In this document: positions 26,743 to 33,852 of the stretch, piece after piece
Layout of the letters: each line of letters opens with the position of its first letter
Position numbering within the stretch: the first letter of the stretch is position 1
Assembly: GCA_040635515.1 (NCBI GenBank)
Contig: JBEYHY010000006.1
Location: 496,001 to 560,000 of the forward strand
DNA length: 64,000 bases
Direction: 5' to 3'
Origin: Prauserella_A sp040635515
GTDB taxonomy: Bacteria; Actinomycetota; Actinomycetes; Mycobacteriales; Pseudonocardiaceae
Program-made: the position numbers and the translations under genes
Notes under the pieces: generated by a model
What the model saw: the letters and a program-made list of their open reading frames with translations, nothing else
Told to the model about the DNA's origin: nothing
Database searches by the model: none

Positions 26743-27195
26743 ATGTCCCACCACGAGGAACGACAAGGCACCCGGACACCGTGGCATGTCTGGGCCGCCG
26801 GAGTCGCGATGCTCGCGCTCTACCTCGCGGGCGCACGCGACTACCTCAACTTGCTCGAACCGGATGTCGGCTACATCCATTCCCAGGGGTGGGGCGATGA
26901 CGCCATCGCCTATTTCACCGACTACCCGGTGTTCGTCAAGATCATCTGGACGCTCAATGTCGCGGCCGGTCTCATCGCTCCGGTACTGCTGTTCTTCCGG
27001 TCGCGCCACGCCGTCGGCGCGGCGCTGATCGCCATCAGCGCCCAGGTGGTGCTGATGGCGATCACCTTCGCGTTCCTGGGCAGGTGGGCCGCGCTCGGTG
27101 CGTTCACCAACCTCTGGGATTTCGGCATCGCGCTGTTGACGCTCGCCTTCTGGTGGTACTGCCGCACCATGCTGAAGCGATCCGTACTGACCTGA
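26743..27195 (+). CDS. Four-helix membrane protein, unknown function
   Basis: Protein of 150 aa with four predicted membrane helices: AAGVAMLALYLAGA near 15-28, IIWTLNVAAGLIAPVLLFF near 67-85, AALIAISAQVVLMAITFAFL near 95-115, and FGIALLTLAFWWYC near 127-141. The loop after helix 1 is acidic (LEPDVGYIHSQGWGDDAI). I do not recognise a named family, though small sugar-transporter-like proteins of this layout are common in bacteria. It begins nine bases after the AfsR-like gene and precedes the MFS exporter by about 100 bp in the same direction. No signal peptide cleavage site or catalytic motif is apparent. Confidence 0.7.
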   Translation: MSHHEERQGTRTPWHVWAAGVAMLALYLAGARDYLNLLEPDVGYIHSQGWGDDAIAYFTDYPVFVKIIWTLNVAAGLIAPVLLFFRSRHAVGAALIAISAQVVLMAITFAFLGRWAALGAFTNLWDFGIALLTLAFWWYCRTMLKRSVLT

Positions 27196-27264
27196 CCCCG
27201 ATCCCAGGGGGCTTGTCAGGCCTTGGTGCGGGAACGGTCAGCGGCCCGCTCCACGGTGGGGAGC

Positions 27265-27303
27265 ATGAACGACATCCTCACCGTGACCGGTGATCACCGA
27301 TGA
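27265..27303 (+). CDS. Twelve-codon upstream reading frame coupled to exporter
   Basis: ATG at 27265 opens a 12-residue frame (MNDILTVTGDHR) whose TGA overlaps the ATG of the exporter gene (ATGA at 27300-27303). A GGGGAG lies a few bases before it, while the exporter ATG itself has no good ribosome-binding site. It may act as a leader peptide that delivers ribosomes to the exporter start. It may also be a chance frame. Confidence 0.35.
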   Translation: MNDILTVTGDHR

Positions 27304-28835
27304 CGGGGAAGGCCGGACGAAGGGAGTGGGCCGGGCTCGCGGTACTGCTGCTGCCCTGCCTGCTCGTCGCCATGGACATGTCCGTGCTGTTCTTCGCGCT
27401 GCCGTTCCTGAGCGCCGATCTGGAGCCGACGAGCACCCAGCAACTCTGGATCGCCGACGTGTACGGGTTCCTGCTGGCCGGTCTGCTGATCACCATGGGC
27501 TCGATCGGTGACCGCATCGGGAGGCGGCGCCTGCTGCTCATCGGCGCAGCCGTCTTCGGCGCGGCATCGATACTGACGGCCTACGCCCAAAGCGCGGAGT
27601 GGCTGATCGTCGCCCGCGCACTGCTCGGCATCGGCGGCGCGACGCTGGCGCCGAGTACGTTGTCGCTGATCAGGAACATGTTCCACGACGCGAAGCAGCG
27701 CACGCTCGCGATCTCACTGTGGACGGCGGGATTCGCGGGCGGTGCGGCACTCGGGCCCATCGTCGGCGGCCTGCTGCTCGAACACTTCTGGTGGGGCTCG
27801 GTGTTCCTCATCAACGTGCCCGCGATGGTGCTGCTGCTCGTGCTCGGCCCGATCCTGCTGCCCGAGCACGCCAATCCGAGCCCCGGCCGGTTCGACGTAC
27901 TCAGCGCCCTGCTGTCACTCGCCGCGGTACTTCCGGTGATCAACGGCATCAAGCAGTTCGCGGAATCGGGCGTCTCGCTCACTCCTGTTCTGTCCATTGT
28001 GGGTGGTGTGCTCATCGGGGCACTGTTCGTGCTGCGACAACGCGGACTCAGCCACCCCATGATCGACCTCCGGCTGTTCGGCCAACGCGAATTCGGCGCT
28101 GCCATCGGCATTTGCGTGCTCGCGCTGTTCGCCGTCATGGGCCTCAGTTTCGCCTCGGCGCAGTACCTGCAACTCGTGCTCGGCATGCGACCGTTCACCG
28201 CGGCGCTGTGGTCGGCTCCGACCTTCGTCGGCATGGCCATCGGCACGACGATGGCCGCGTTGCTGGCCCGCCGGATCCGGCCGGGTTTCGTCGTCGCCGC
28301 AGGCATGGCCATCGCGGCGGCCGGTTTCGCGACCATCACCGGTATCGGCGTCGACGGCGGACTTCCGTTGCTTGTCACCGGCAGTACCGCGATCGCCGTG
28401 GGTGTCGGCTCCGCGATCGCGCTGGCCACGGATCTCGTCGTCGCCAGCGCGCCACCGGAACGAGCCGGTGCGGCATCGGCGATTTCCGAGACGGGAACGG
28501 AGTTCGGCGGCGCGCTCGGCATGGCCGTGCTCGGCAGCATCGGGGTCGCCGTCTACCGGTCGGGCCTGGAGGACACGCTCCCCCAAGGTGTTCCCGACGC
28601 CGCGGCAAACGCGGCGAGCGACACCCTCGGCGGCGCGATGGCCGTCGCCGAAGGCCTTCCCACGCCGCTGGGCGAACGGCTCGCCGACGCGGCCGCGACG
28701 GCCTACGTCTCAGGACTGCACGTCACAGTGCTGGTCGGCGCTTTCGTCCTCACCGGGGTCAGCGTCGCCGCCGCGCTGTTGCTGAAGCGAATTCCGGCGA
28801 GCGCGGCCACCGAAAAGGTGACCGAACCGGCGTAG
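27300..28835 (+). CDS. MFS drug-efflux transporter, DHA2 (14-helix) type
   Basis: Protein of 511 aa with 14 predicted helices, the length and layout of QacA/LfrA-type proton-driven multidrug exporters. Seen: motif D1-like LVAMDMSVLFFALPFLSADL near 20-40, motif A GSIGDRIGRRRLLLIGAA near 65-82, ARALLGIGGATLAPSTLSLI (motif B region) near 105-124, and motif C ISLWTAGFAGGAALGPIVGG near 138-157. It exports a hydrophobic or cationic compound from the cytoplasm. The position after an AfsR-like regulator suggests pathway-linked export or self-resistance, but no biosynthetic cluster is present beyond the AMP-ligase, DegT and Gfo genes. Its start is inside a four-base overlap with a 12-codon frame. Confidence 0.9.
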   Translation: MTGKAGRREWAGLAVLLLPCLLVAMDMSVLFFALPFLSADLEPTSTQQLWIADVYGFLLAGLLITMGSIGDRIGRRRLLLIGAAVFGAASILTAYAQSAEWLIVARALLGIGGATLAPSTLSLIRNMFHDAKQRTLAISLWTAGFAGGAALGPIVGGLLLEHFWWGSVFLINVPAMVLLLVLGPILLPEHANPSPGRFDVLSALLSLAAVLPVINGIKQFAESGVSLTPVLSIVGGVLIGALFVLRQRGLSHPMIDLRLFGQREFGAAIGICVLALFAVMGLSFASAQYLQLVLGMRPFTAALWSAPTFVGMAIGTTMAALLARRIRPGFVVAAGMAIAAAGFATITGIGVDGGLPLLVTGSTAIAVGVGSAIALATDLVVASAPPERAGAASAISETGTEFGGALGMAVLGSIGVAVYRSGLEDTLPQGVPDAAANAASDTLGGAMAVAEGLPTPLGERLADAAATAYVSGLHVTVLVGAFVLTGVSVAAALLLKRIPASAATEKVTEPA

Positions 28836-28838
28836 GCT
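28833..28838 (+). promoter_or_regulatory. Possible -10 element of leaderless lhgO
   Basis: TAGGCT ends seven bases before the ATG of lhgO (28846) and contains the TAG stop of the exporter gene. No Shine-Dalgarno sequence is seen between. Weak evidence, by position only. Confidence 0.35.
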
Positions 28839-28845
28839 GCGCCGA

Positions 28846-30036
28846 ATGGGTCGAGTGATCGTCATCGGTGGCGGGATCATCGGGCTCGCCGTGGCGGCCG
28901 AGCTGAGCTCACGAGGCTCGGCCGTCACGGTGCTGGAAAAGGAAAACCGCTGGGCAGCACACCAGACGGGGCACAACTCCGGTGTCGTGCACGCGGGCCT
29001 CTACTACAAGCCGGGTTCCTTCAAGGCTCGCATGTCGGTGGAGGGCAACCGGTCGATCGTCCGCTTCGCCAAGGACAACGGGGTCGCCGTCGACGTGTGC
29101 GGCAAGCTGGTCGTCGCGACGTCGGAGAACGAATTGCCCGCGCTGGGCGTACTTGCCGAGCGAGCGGAGGCCAACGGGGTACCCGCGAGGCTCATCGGTG
29201 AGGACGAGGCCCGCGAGTACGAGCCGGAGGTGTCGTGTGTGCGGGCGCTTCGGGTCGAATCGACCGGCATCATCGACTTTCCGGGAGTGTGCTCCGCACT
29301 CGTCTCGATGCTGACCGAGGCCGGCGCGGATCTCCGGCTCGGCACCCCGGCACTCGGCATCCGCACCGGTGCGAGTGGCCGCATCGAGGTCGCCACCGGT
29401 TCCGACGTACTCAAGGCGGATGCGCTGGTCAACTGCGCGGGACTGCAATCCGACCGCGTGGCGAAACTGGCCGGGCTCACCCCCAAGGCCCGCATCGTGC
29501 CGTTCCGGGGCGAGTACTACGAGCTGAAACCGGACCGGCGGCACCTCGTGCGTGGCCTGATCTATCCGGTGCCCGATCCGGCGCTGCCGTTTCTGGGCGT
29601 GCACCTGACGAGGATGCTCGACGGCAGCGTGCACGCGGGTCCCAACGCCGTTCTCGCGCTGCGCCGCGAGGGCTACCGCTGGCGCGACGTCTCGGTCACC
29701 GACCTCGCCGAGGTGGCGTTGTTCCCGGGCGCGTGGCGCCTCGCGGGGAAATACGCCTTCCCCGTCGGCTACGAGGAGATCCGCCGTTCGCTTTCCGTCC
29801 GCAGGTTCGCCGCGAGCCTGCGGAAACTGGTTCCGGCGGTCGGGGACGACGACATCGTGCGGCACGGTTCGGGGGTCAGGGCTCAGGCCATGTTGCCGGA
29901 CGGCTCGCTCGTCGACGACTTCCTCATCGAGACCGCGCCGCGCCAGGTACACGTGCTCAACGCTCCGTCTCCCGCCGCGACGAGCGCGCTTGAGATCGGA
30001 AAATACATCGCCGACGCCGTGACTACAACTCGGTGA
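28846..30036 (+). CDS. lhgO: L-2-hydroxyglutarate oxidase
   Basis: Protein of 396 aa of the DAO family. FAD enzyme that oxidises L-2-hydroxyglutarate to 2-oxoglutarate, passing electrons to oxygen or the membrane quinone pool. Seen: FAD-binding VIVIGGGIIGLAVAAEL at the N-terminus, the family block HNSGVVHAGLYYKPGS near residue 44-59, STGIIDFPG near 140-150, NCAGLQSDR near 195-203, and the FRGEYYEL and GPNAVLALRREGY segments. These match LhgO closely. It stands apart metabolically from its neighbours. It begins ten bases after the exporter stop and its 3' end overlaps the convergent GNAT gene by 14 bases. Confidence 0.9.
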   Translation: MGRVIVIGGGIIGLAVAAELSSRGSAVTVLEKENRWAAHQTGHNSGVVHAGLYYKPGSFKARMSVEGNRSIVRFAKDNGVAVDVCGKLVVATSENELPALGVLAERAEANGVPARLIGEDEAREYEPEVSCVRALRVESTGIIDFPGVCSALVSMLTEAGADLRLGTPALGIRTGASGRIEVATGSDVLKADALVNCAGLQSDRVAKLAGLTPKARIVPFRGEYYELKPDRRHLVRGLIYPVPDPALPFLGVHLTRMLDGSVHAGPNAVLALRREGYRWRDVSVTDLAEVALFPGAWRLAGKYAFPVGYEEIRRSLSVRRFAASLRKLVPAVGDDDIVRHGSGVRAQAMLPDGSLVDDFLIETAPRQVHVLNAPSPAATSALEIGKYIADAVTTTR

Positions 30037-30541
30037 ACGGCTTGGCGTAGCCGAATTCGCCCCGCAACCCACTGTCGTAGGCGGAAAGCGGCCTTGCCTG
30101 GAAGTGGTCGCCCCAGCTCGGGTCGGGCGCGGTGATGCCGAGCCCGGCGGCGGGAACGAACCCGAACCTCGGGTAGTAGCCGGTGTGCCCCAGCAGCACG
30201 ACGAGCTGCTCGCCGAGCGCGTCGGCCGCGCCGAGAACCGCGTGCATCAACGCGCTGCCGGTCCCCCTCGACTGACCGTCCTTGACGACACCGAGCGGGC
30301 CGAGGCCGAGCGCGGGCCTTCCCGCGACGGTTCCCCTCGTGCACACGACGTGCCCGCACACGGTCTGGTCGCGCGGATCGAGCGCGACGAGCGACAACTC
30401 CGGTACCCAGCCGACGTCCGCGCGCAGCGCGTCGACAAGACCCGCCTCGACGGGTTCGGTTCCCTCTGAACTGGCGAAGGCCGAGCGGTGCACATCCCTG
30501 ATGGCATCGATGTCGGCAGCGGTCTCCCTGCGGATCAGCAC
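30023..30541 (-). CDS. GNAT-family N-acetyltransferase
   Basis: Protein of 172 aa. Acetyl-CoA-binding motif A is visible as LGPLGVVKDGQSRGTGSALM (Q-x-x-G-x-G form) near residue 88-107, followed by VLLGHTGYYPRFGFVPA, a segment typical of the YhbS-like GNAT subgroup. It should transfer an acetyl group to an amine of a small molecule or protein; substrate unknown. I start it at the GTG at 30541 (VLIRRETAADIDAIR), the first beta-strand of the fold; an ATG 12 codons upstream is possible. It overlaps the 3' end of lhgO, and the next gene on the same strand upstream ends about 40 bases away. Confidence 0.82.
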   Translation of the reverse strand: MLIRRETAADIDAIRDVHRSAFASSEGTEPVEAGLVDALRADVGWVPELSLVALDPRDQTVCGHVVCTRGTVAGRPALGLGPLGVVKDGQSRGTGSALMHAVLGAADALGEQLVVLLGHTGYYPRFGFVPAAGLGITAPDPSWGDHFQARPLSAYDSGLRGEFGYAKPFTEL

Positions 30542-30583
30542 GCGCCAACCGTGCCCGGCGGAGGGCAACGGCGGCAACCGGAT

Positions 30584-31600
30584 TTATGGCGCGGGCAAGT
30601 GGGGCGTCACCAGCGGAATCGCTGCCTTGACCTGGTCGCACGCCTTCTTCGCGTCGTCGAGATTGCCGCTCGCGAGCTTCACCGACGAGGTCTCCGTGAA
30701 GGTCATCGTCGCTTGACAGTTCGTGTCGATGTCGCCGGGGCCCGGAGTGATGTTCCAGGTGAAGTCACCGGCCTTCACCTGCTCGGTCGCCTCCTCCGCG
30801 TACGGCCATTCACTCTCCGGCCGGTCGCCCGCGTAGAGATCGAGCGCCTTGACCCCGCGTTCGCCGTCGGTGTCGTCCCATTGGCAGCCGGGAGGAACAC
30901 CGTCGTCGGGAAGCCCTTCGAGCGGTTCGGGCGCGCCGCTGAAGCCGAGCTGCTCGGCCTCCTCGGGCGTGAGGAACGTGCAGGCGTCGGCGGTGGCGAG
31001 CGAACTCGGCTCCGGTTCCTCCTTCGTGGGTGGTGGTGGTGCGGGCGCGCCGCCGGGAAGGTGCGACGCGACGTAGGGCGCCGCCGTCTTGGCCAGATCG
31101 CATGCCTTCGACTCGTCGCCGAAATCGCTGCTCAGCACCACGACGAACGAGCCGTTGTCCAGCTCGGTCGCCAGGAAACACACGGAGCTACCGCCGAGCG
31201 CGTCCTCGTAATGTCCCCAGTCGAGCCCGCCGAACTCCAGCGTTTCCTTCGGCTCGTCGCCGTCGAAGTACTCCGCCATCGTGAACTCGATCTCGTAGCT
31301 GACGTTGAGCGAATCGCCCTCCATCGGATCCGCGGGCGCCCAATCGCAACTCGGTGGCATGAGCTGGGCGGGGTCACCAGCGGTGAACTCGCCTTCCTCC
31401 ACGAGTTCCAGGCCTGTCGCTTCCTCGGGACTCAGCAACGCACACGGCTCGCCCGGCGGTGCCTGGTTCGAAGGCGGCTCCTGTTCCGCGACGGGTGCGG
31501 CCGAGCCGCCGACGGTGCTCGTGCACGCCGAAAGTCCCGCCGTCACCAGCAACACCAGCAGCAGGCCGACGGCCGACGAGGTCCGCTTTGTGCAGGCCAC
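30584..31600 (-). CDS. Lipoprotein with two tandem DUF3558 domains
   Basis: Protein of 338 aa. N-terminal lipoprotein signal with lipobox LSAC (Cys26), then a Pro/Gln-rich linker, a first domain starting at PCALLSPEEATGLEL and a second starting at ACTFLTPEEAEQLGF after the linker APPPPTKEEPEP. Both halves have the Cys at the start, a CDW/CQWDD core and a C-terminal ACDLAKTAAPYV or ACDQVKAAIPLV helix, so the gene arose by internal duplication. DUF3558 lipoproteins are anchored outside the membrane in actinobacteria and have no known activity. I prefer the GTG at 31600 because GGGGGG lies eight bases upstream; the ATG at 31618 is an alternative. It lies downstream of serS but beyond a terminator. 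Confidence 0.85.
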   Translation of the reverse strand: MACTKRTSSAVGLLLVLLVTAGLSACTSTVGGSAAPVAEQEPPSNQAPPGEPCALLSPEEATGLELVEEGEFTAGDPAQLMPPSCDWAPADPMEGDSLNVSYEIEFTMAEYFDGDEPKETLEFGGLDWGHYEDALGGSSVCFLATELDNGSFVVVLSSDFGDESKACDLAKTAAPYVASHLPGGAPAPPPPTKEEPEPSSLATADACTFLTPEEAEQLGFSGAPEPLEGLPDDGVPPGCQWDDTDGERGVKALDLYAGDRPESEWPYAEEATEQVKAGDFTWNITPGPGDIDTNCQATMTFTETSSVKLASGNLDDAKKACDQVKAAIPLVTPHLPAP

Positions 31601-31649
31601 CTCTGTTCCCCCCAGCATGTGTCACCGTTCGAATGCCGGGTGCCAGCGT

Positions 31650-31679
31650 AGTGGCCTCGGCGGGGACGCCGAGGCCACT
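31650..31679 (-). terminator. Terminator downstream of serS
   Basis: Perfect 13-bp stem AGTGGCCTCGGCG (31650-31662) / CGCCGAGGCCACT (31667-31679) with the loop GGGA, 15 bases after the serS stop. It separates serS from the lipoprotein gene on the same strand. Confidence 0.85.
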
Positions 31680-31694
31680 CGCGTGAGGTCCGCG

Positions 31695-32963
31695 CTACCG
31701 GTCAGAGGGAACGAGCACTTCCCTGCCGCCGAGGAACGGCCGCATTGCCTCCGGCACCCGCACCGATCCGTCCGCGAGCTGGTGGTTTTCGAGGATGGCC
31801 ACGATCCAGCGCGTTGTCGCCAGGGTCCCGTTGAGCGTGGCCGCCGTCTGCGGCCTCCCGTTCTCGTCGCGATAGCGAACGCTGAGCCTGCGCGCCTGGT
31901 AGGTCGTGCAGTTGGACGTCGAGGTCAGCTCGCGATACGCCTGCTGGGTCGGAATCCACGCCTCGCAGTCGAACTTGCGGGTAGCGCTCGTGCCGAGGTC
32001 GCCCGCCGCGGTGTCGATGACGCGGTAGGGCACCTCGATCTTGGTGAGCATGTCCTCTTCCCAGCCGAGCAGCCGCTGGTGTTCGTCCTCGGCCTCCTCC
32101 GGCTTGCAGAACACGAACATCTCGACCTTGTCGAACTGGTGCACCCTGATGATGCCGCGCGTGTCCTTGCCGTAGGAGCCCGCCTCGCGGCGGAAACACG
32201 AGGACCAGCCCGCGTAGCGCCGCGGCCCTTTGCCGAGGTCGAGGATCTCGTCGGAGTGGTAACCGGCGAGCGGGACCTCCGAGGTACCGACAAGGTAGAG
32301 GTCGTCCTCGGCGAGCCGGTAGACCTCCGACGAGTGCGCACCGAGGAAGCCGGTACCCGCCATGATCTCCGGCCGCACAAGCACGGGAGGGATCATGAGC
32401 TGGAAGCCGTGTTCGGCGGCCTGCATGGCGGCCATGTTCAGCAGACCGAGCTGGAGCTGGGCGCCGACTCCGGTCAGGAAGTAGAAGCGGGCGCCGGAGA
32501 CCTTGGCGCCACGTTCCATGTCGATGGCGCCGATTCCCTCGCCGAGTTCGAGGTGGTCGCGCGGGGTGAAGTCGAGTTCCCTCGGCGTGCCGACGTGCTT
32601 GAGCACGGTGTAGTCGTCCTCGCCGCCCGCGGGGGCCTCGGGGTGGACGACGTTGGGCAGCAAGCGGTGCAGTTCGTCGAACTCGTCGCTCGCGCGCGTC
32701 TGCTCGGCTTCGGCGGCCTTGACCCTGGCCGCGAGGTCCTTGCCCTCGGCGAGCAGCGCATCACGCTCGTCGCCACCCGCCTTGCCGATGCGCTTGCCGA
32801 GTTGCTTCTGCTCGGCACGCAGCTTGTCGGCACTGGCGATGGAGGACCTGCGCTGCGCGTCGAGGGACAGCAGTTTGTCGACGACGCCCTCGTCTTCGCC
32901 TCGGGCGCGCTGCGAAGCGCGCACGACATCCGGGTCTTCGCGCAGGGTCCTGGGGTCAATCAC
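31695..32963 (-). CDS. serS: Seryl-tRNA synthetase
   Basis: Protein of 422 aa, class II aminoacyl-tRNA synthetase that charges tRNA-Ser (and tRNA-Sec). Seen: an N-terminal coiled-coil arm (about 25-105, rich in Lys/Glu/Gln such as KLRAEQKQLGKRIG), motif 2 in SSCFRREAGSYGKDTRG near 255-272, the serine-site TSEVPLAGYH near 225-235, and motif 3 with STSNCTTYQARR and LNGTLATTRW near 345-390. The GTG start (protein start VIDPRTLRED) fits the usual SerRS N-terminus. TACCCT lies seven bases upstream of this GTG, suggesting a leaderless transcript. The neighbouring septum-formation gene and zincin gene recall the M. tuberculosis order Rv3834c-Rv3836, though here five genes intervene. Confidence 0.97.
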   Translation of the reverse strand: MIDPRTLREDPDVVRASQRARGEDEGVVDKLLSLDAQRRSSIASADKLRAEQKQLGKRIGKAGGDERDALLAEGKDLAARVKAAEAEQTRASDEFDELHRLLPNVVHPEAPAGGEDDYTVLKHVGTPRELDFTPRDHLELGEGIGAIDMERGAKVSGARFYFLTGVGAQLQLGLLNMAAMQAAEHGFQLMIPPVLVRPEIMAGTGFLGAHSSEVYRLAEDDLYLVGTSEVPLAGYHSDEILDLGKGPRRYAGWSSCFRREAGSYGKDTRGIIRVHQFDKVEMFVFCKPEEAEDEHQRLLGWEEDMLTKIEVPYRVIDTAAGDLGTSATRKFDCEAWIPTQQAYRELTSTSNCTTYQARRLSVRYRDENGRPQTAATLNGTLATTRWIVAILENHQLADGSVRVPEAMRPFLGGREVLVPSDR

Positions 32964-32989
32964 GGTACCGAGGGTAGTCGGAACCCATC

Positions 32990-33007
32990 TGCAACCCAAC
33001 GGTTGCA
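32990..33007. promoter_or_regulatory. ArsR-type operator, copy 1
   Basis: 18-bp inverted repeat TGCAACCCAACGGTTGCA with seven-base arms and a four-base centre, in the gap between divergent serS and the SRPBCC-ArsR operon. It lies where the -35 of the serS promoter would be expected. Confidence 0.72.
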
Positions 33008-33023
33008 TCAACTAGGTTTCTTG

Positions 33024-33041
33024 TGCAACCATTCAGTTGCA
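33024..33041. promoter_or_regulatory. ArsR-type operator, copy 2
   Basis: 18-bp inverted repeat TGCAACCATTCAGTTGCA, sharing TGCAAC/GTTGCA arms with copy 1. The centres are 34 bp apart, about three helical turns, so both copies face the same side of the DNA. It lies 26 bp upstream of the SRPBCC start, where it can block that promoter. Confidence 0.75.
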
Positions 33042-33067
33042 AGTCAGTCGAACCGAAGGGACTCGCC

Positions 33068-33496
33068 ATGCGCACCGACCGGATCCAAAAGGACATCGTC
33101 ATCAACGCCACGAGGGAGCGCGTGTGGGGCACGCTGGTCACGTTCTTCTGGGTCGACGACGGCGGCCTCGGCACTATCGACCCCAAGGCGGGCGACCGGT
33201 TCGTCGCGCACAGCGCGAAGGAAGGAGACTTTCCCATCCTGATCGAGAAGGCCGACCGGCCTCGCCTGCTCAGCTATCGCTGGGCCAGCGCACAGGAAGG
33301 CGCGCAACCAAGTGAAGGCAACTCGACCCTCGTCGAGTTCACCCTCACCGAACAGCAGGACGGCACCACGCTGCTCGGCGTCGTCGAATCCGGATTCGCG
33401 TCGCTGCCTCCCGCGATGGCGACACGCGCCGTCGCCGACAACACCTACGGCTGGGAGCAGCAGCTCGGCGTACTGAAGAAGTCGGTCGAGGGATGA
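33068..33496 (+). CDS. SRPBCC (AHSA1-like) domain protein
   Basis: Protein of 142 aa with the START/Bet v 1-type fold: IQKDIVINATRERVWGTLV at the N-terminus, a WVDDGGL.TIDPKAGDRF region, LLSYRWAS, LVEFTLTEQQDGTTLLGVVESGF and a C-terminal long helix ending GWEQQLGVLKKSVEG. Such small proteins bind hydrophobic ligands; the AHSA1 subgroup is commonly paired with ArsR regulators. Start ATG 33068 has AAGG upstream. The stop overlaps the ArsR start by four bases (ATGA), so the two are co-expressed. Twin palindromes just upstream suggest the operon represses itself until a ligand appears. The ligand is unknown. Confidence 0.86.
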   Translation: MRTDRIQKDIVINATRERVWGTLVTFFWVDDGGLGTIDPKAGDRFVAHSAKEGDFPILIEKADRPRLLSYRWASAQEGAQPSEGNSTLVEFTLTEQQDGTTLLGVVESGFASLPPAMATRAVADNTYGWEQQLGVLKKSVEG

Positions 33497-33852
33497 CCGG
33501 ACCCGACTCCAGCGACGCCAGCGACTCCAGCGACGTCAACGACTCCGTCGACGCGGTTCTCGGCGCGCTCGCCGACCCGACGCGCAGGGCACTGCTCGAC
33601 GCGCTCGTCGCGAGGGGCGAAGCCAGCGCCTCTGCGCTGGCCGGCGACCTTCCGGTTTCCCGTCAGGCCATCGTCAAGCACCTCGGCCTGCTCACCGAGG
33701 CAGGCCTGGTCTCGTCGGACCGGGTGGGCCGCGAGGTCCGCTACCGTCCTCGCTCCGACACCCTCGACGCGACAGCGCACTGGATGAGCGCGCTCGCGAG
33801 CGAGTGGGAAAGCCGCCTCTCCGCGATCAAGCGCGCCGCCGAAAGGGACTAG
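33493..33852 (+). CDS. ArsR-family winged-helix repressor
   Basis: Protein of 119 aa. After a Ser/Asp-rich N-terminus (DSSDASDSSDVNDS) comes an ArsR helix-turn-helix: VLGALADPTRRALLDAL, the recognition helix region GDLPVSRQAIVKHLGLL near residue 53-70, and the wing VSSDRVGREVRYR near 75-88. No metal-binding Cys motif (ELCVCDL type) is present, so it likely responds to an organic ligand or through its SRPBCC partner. The operon is preceded by two 18-bp TGCAAC palindromes, the probable targets. Its stop overlaps the stop of the convergent dehalogenase-like gene (CTAG). Confidence 0.88.
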   Translation: MTGPDSSDASDSSDVNDSVDAVLGALADPTRRALLDALVARGEASASALAGDLPVSRQAIVKHLGLLTEAGLVSSDRVGREVRYRPRSDTLDATAHWMSALASEWESRLSAIKRAAERD

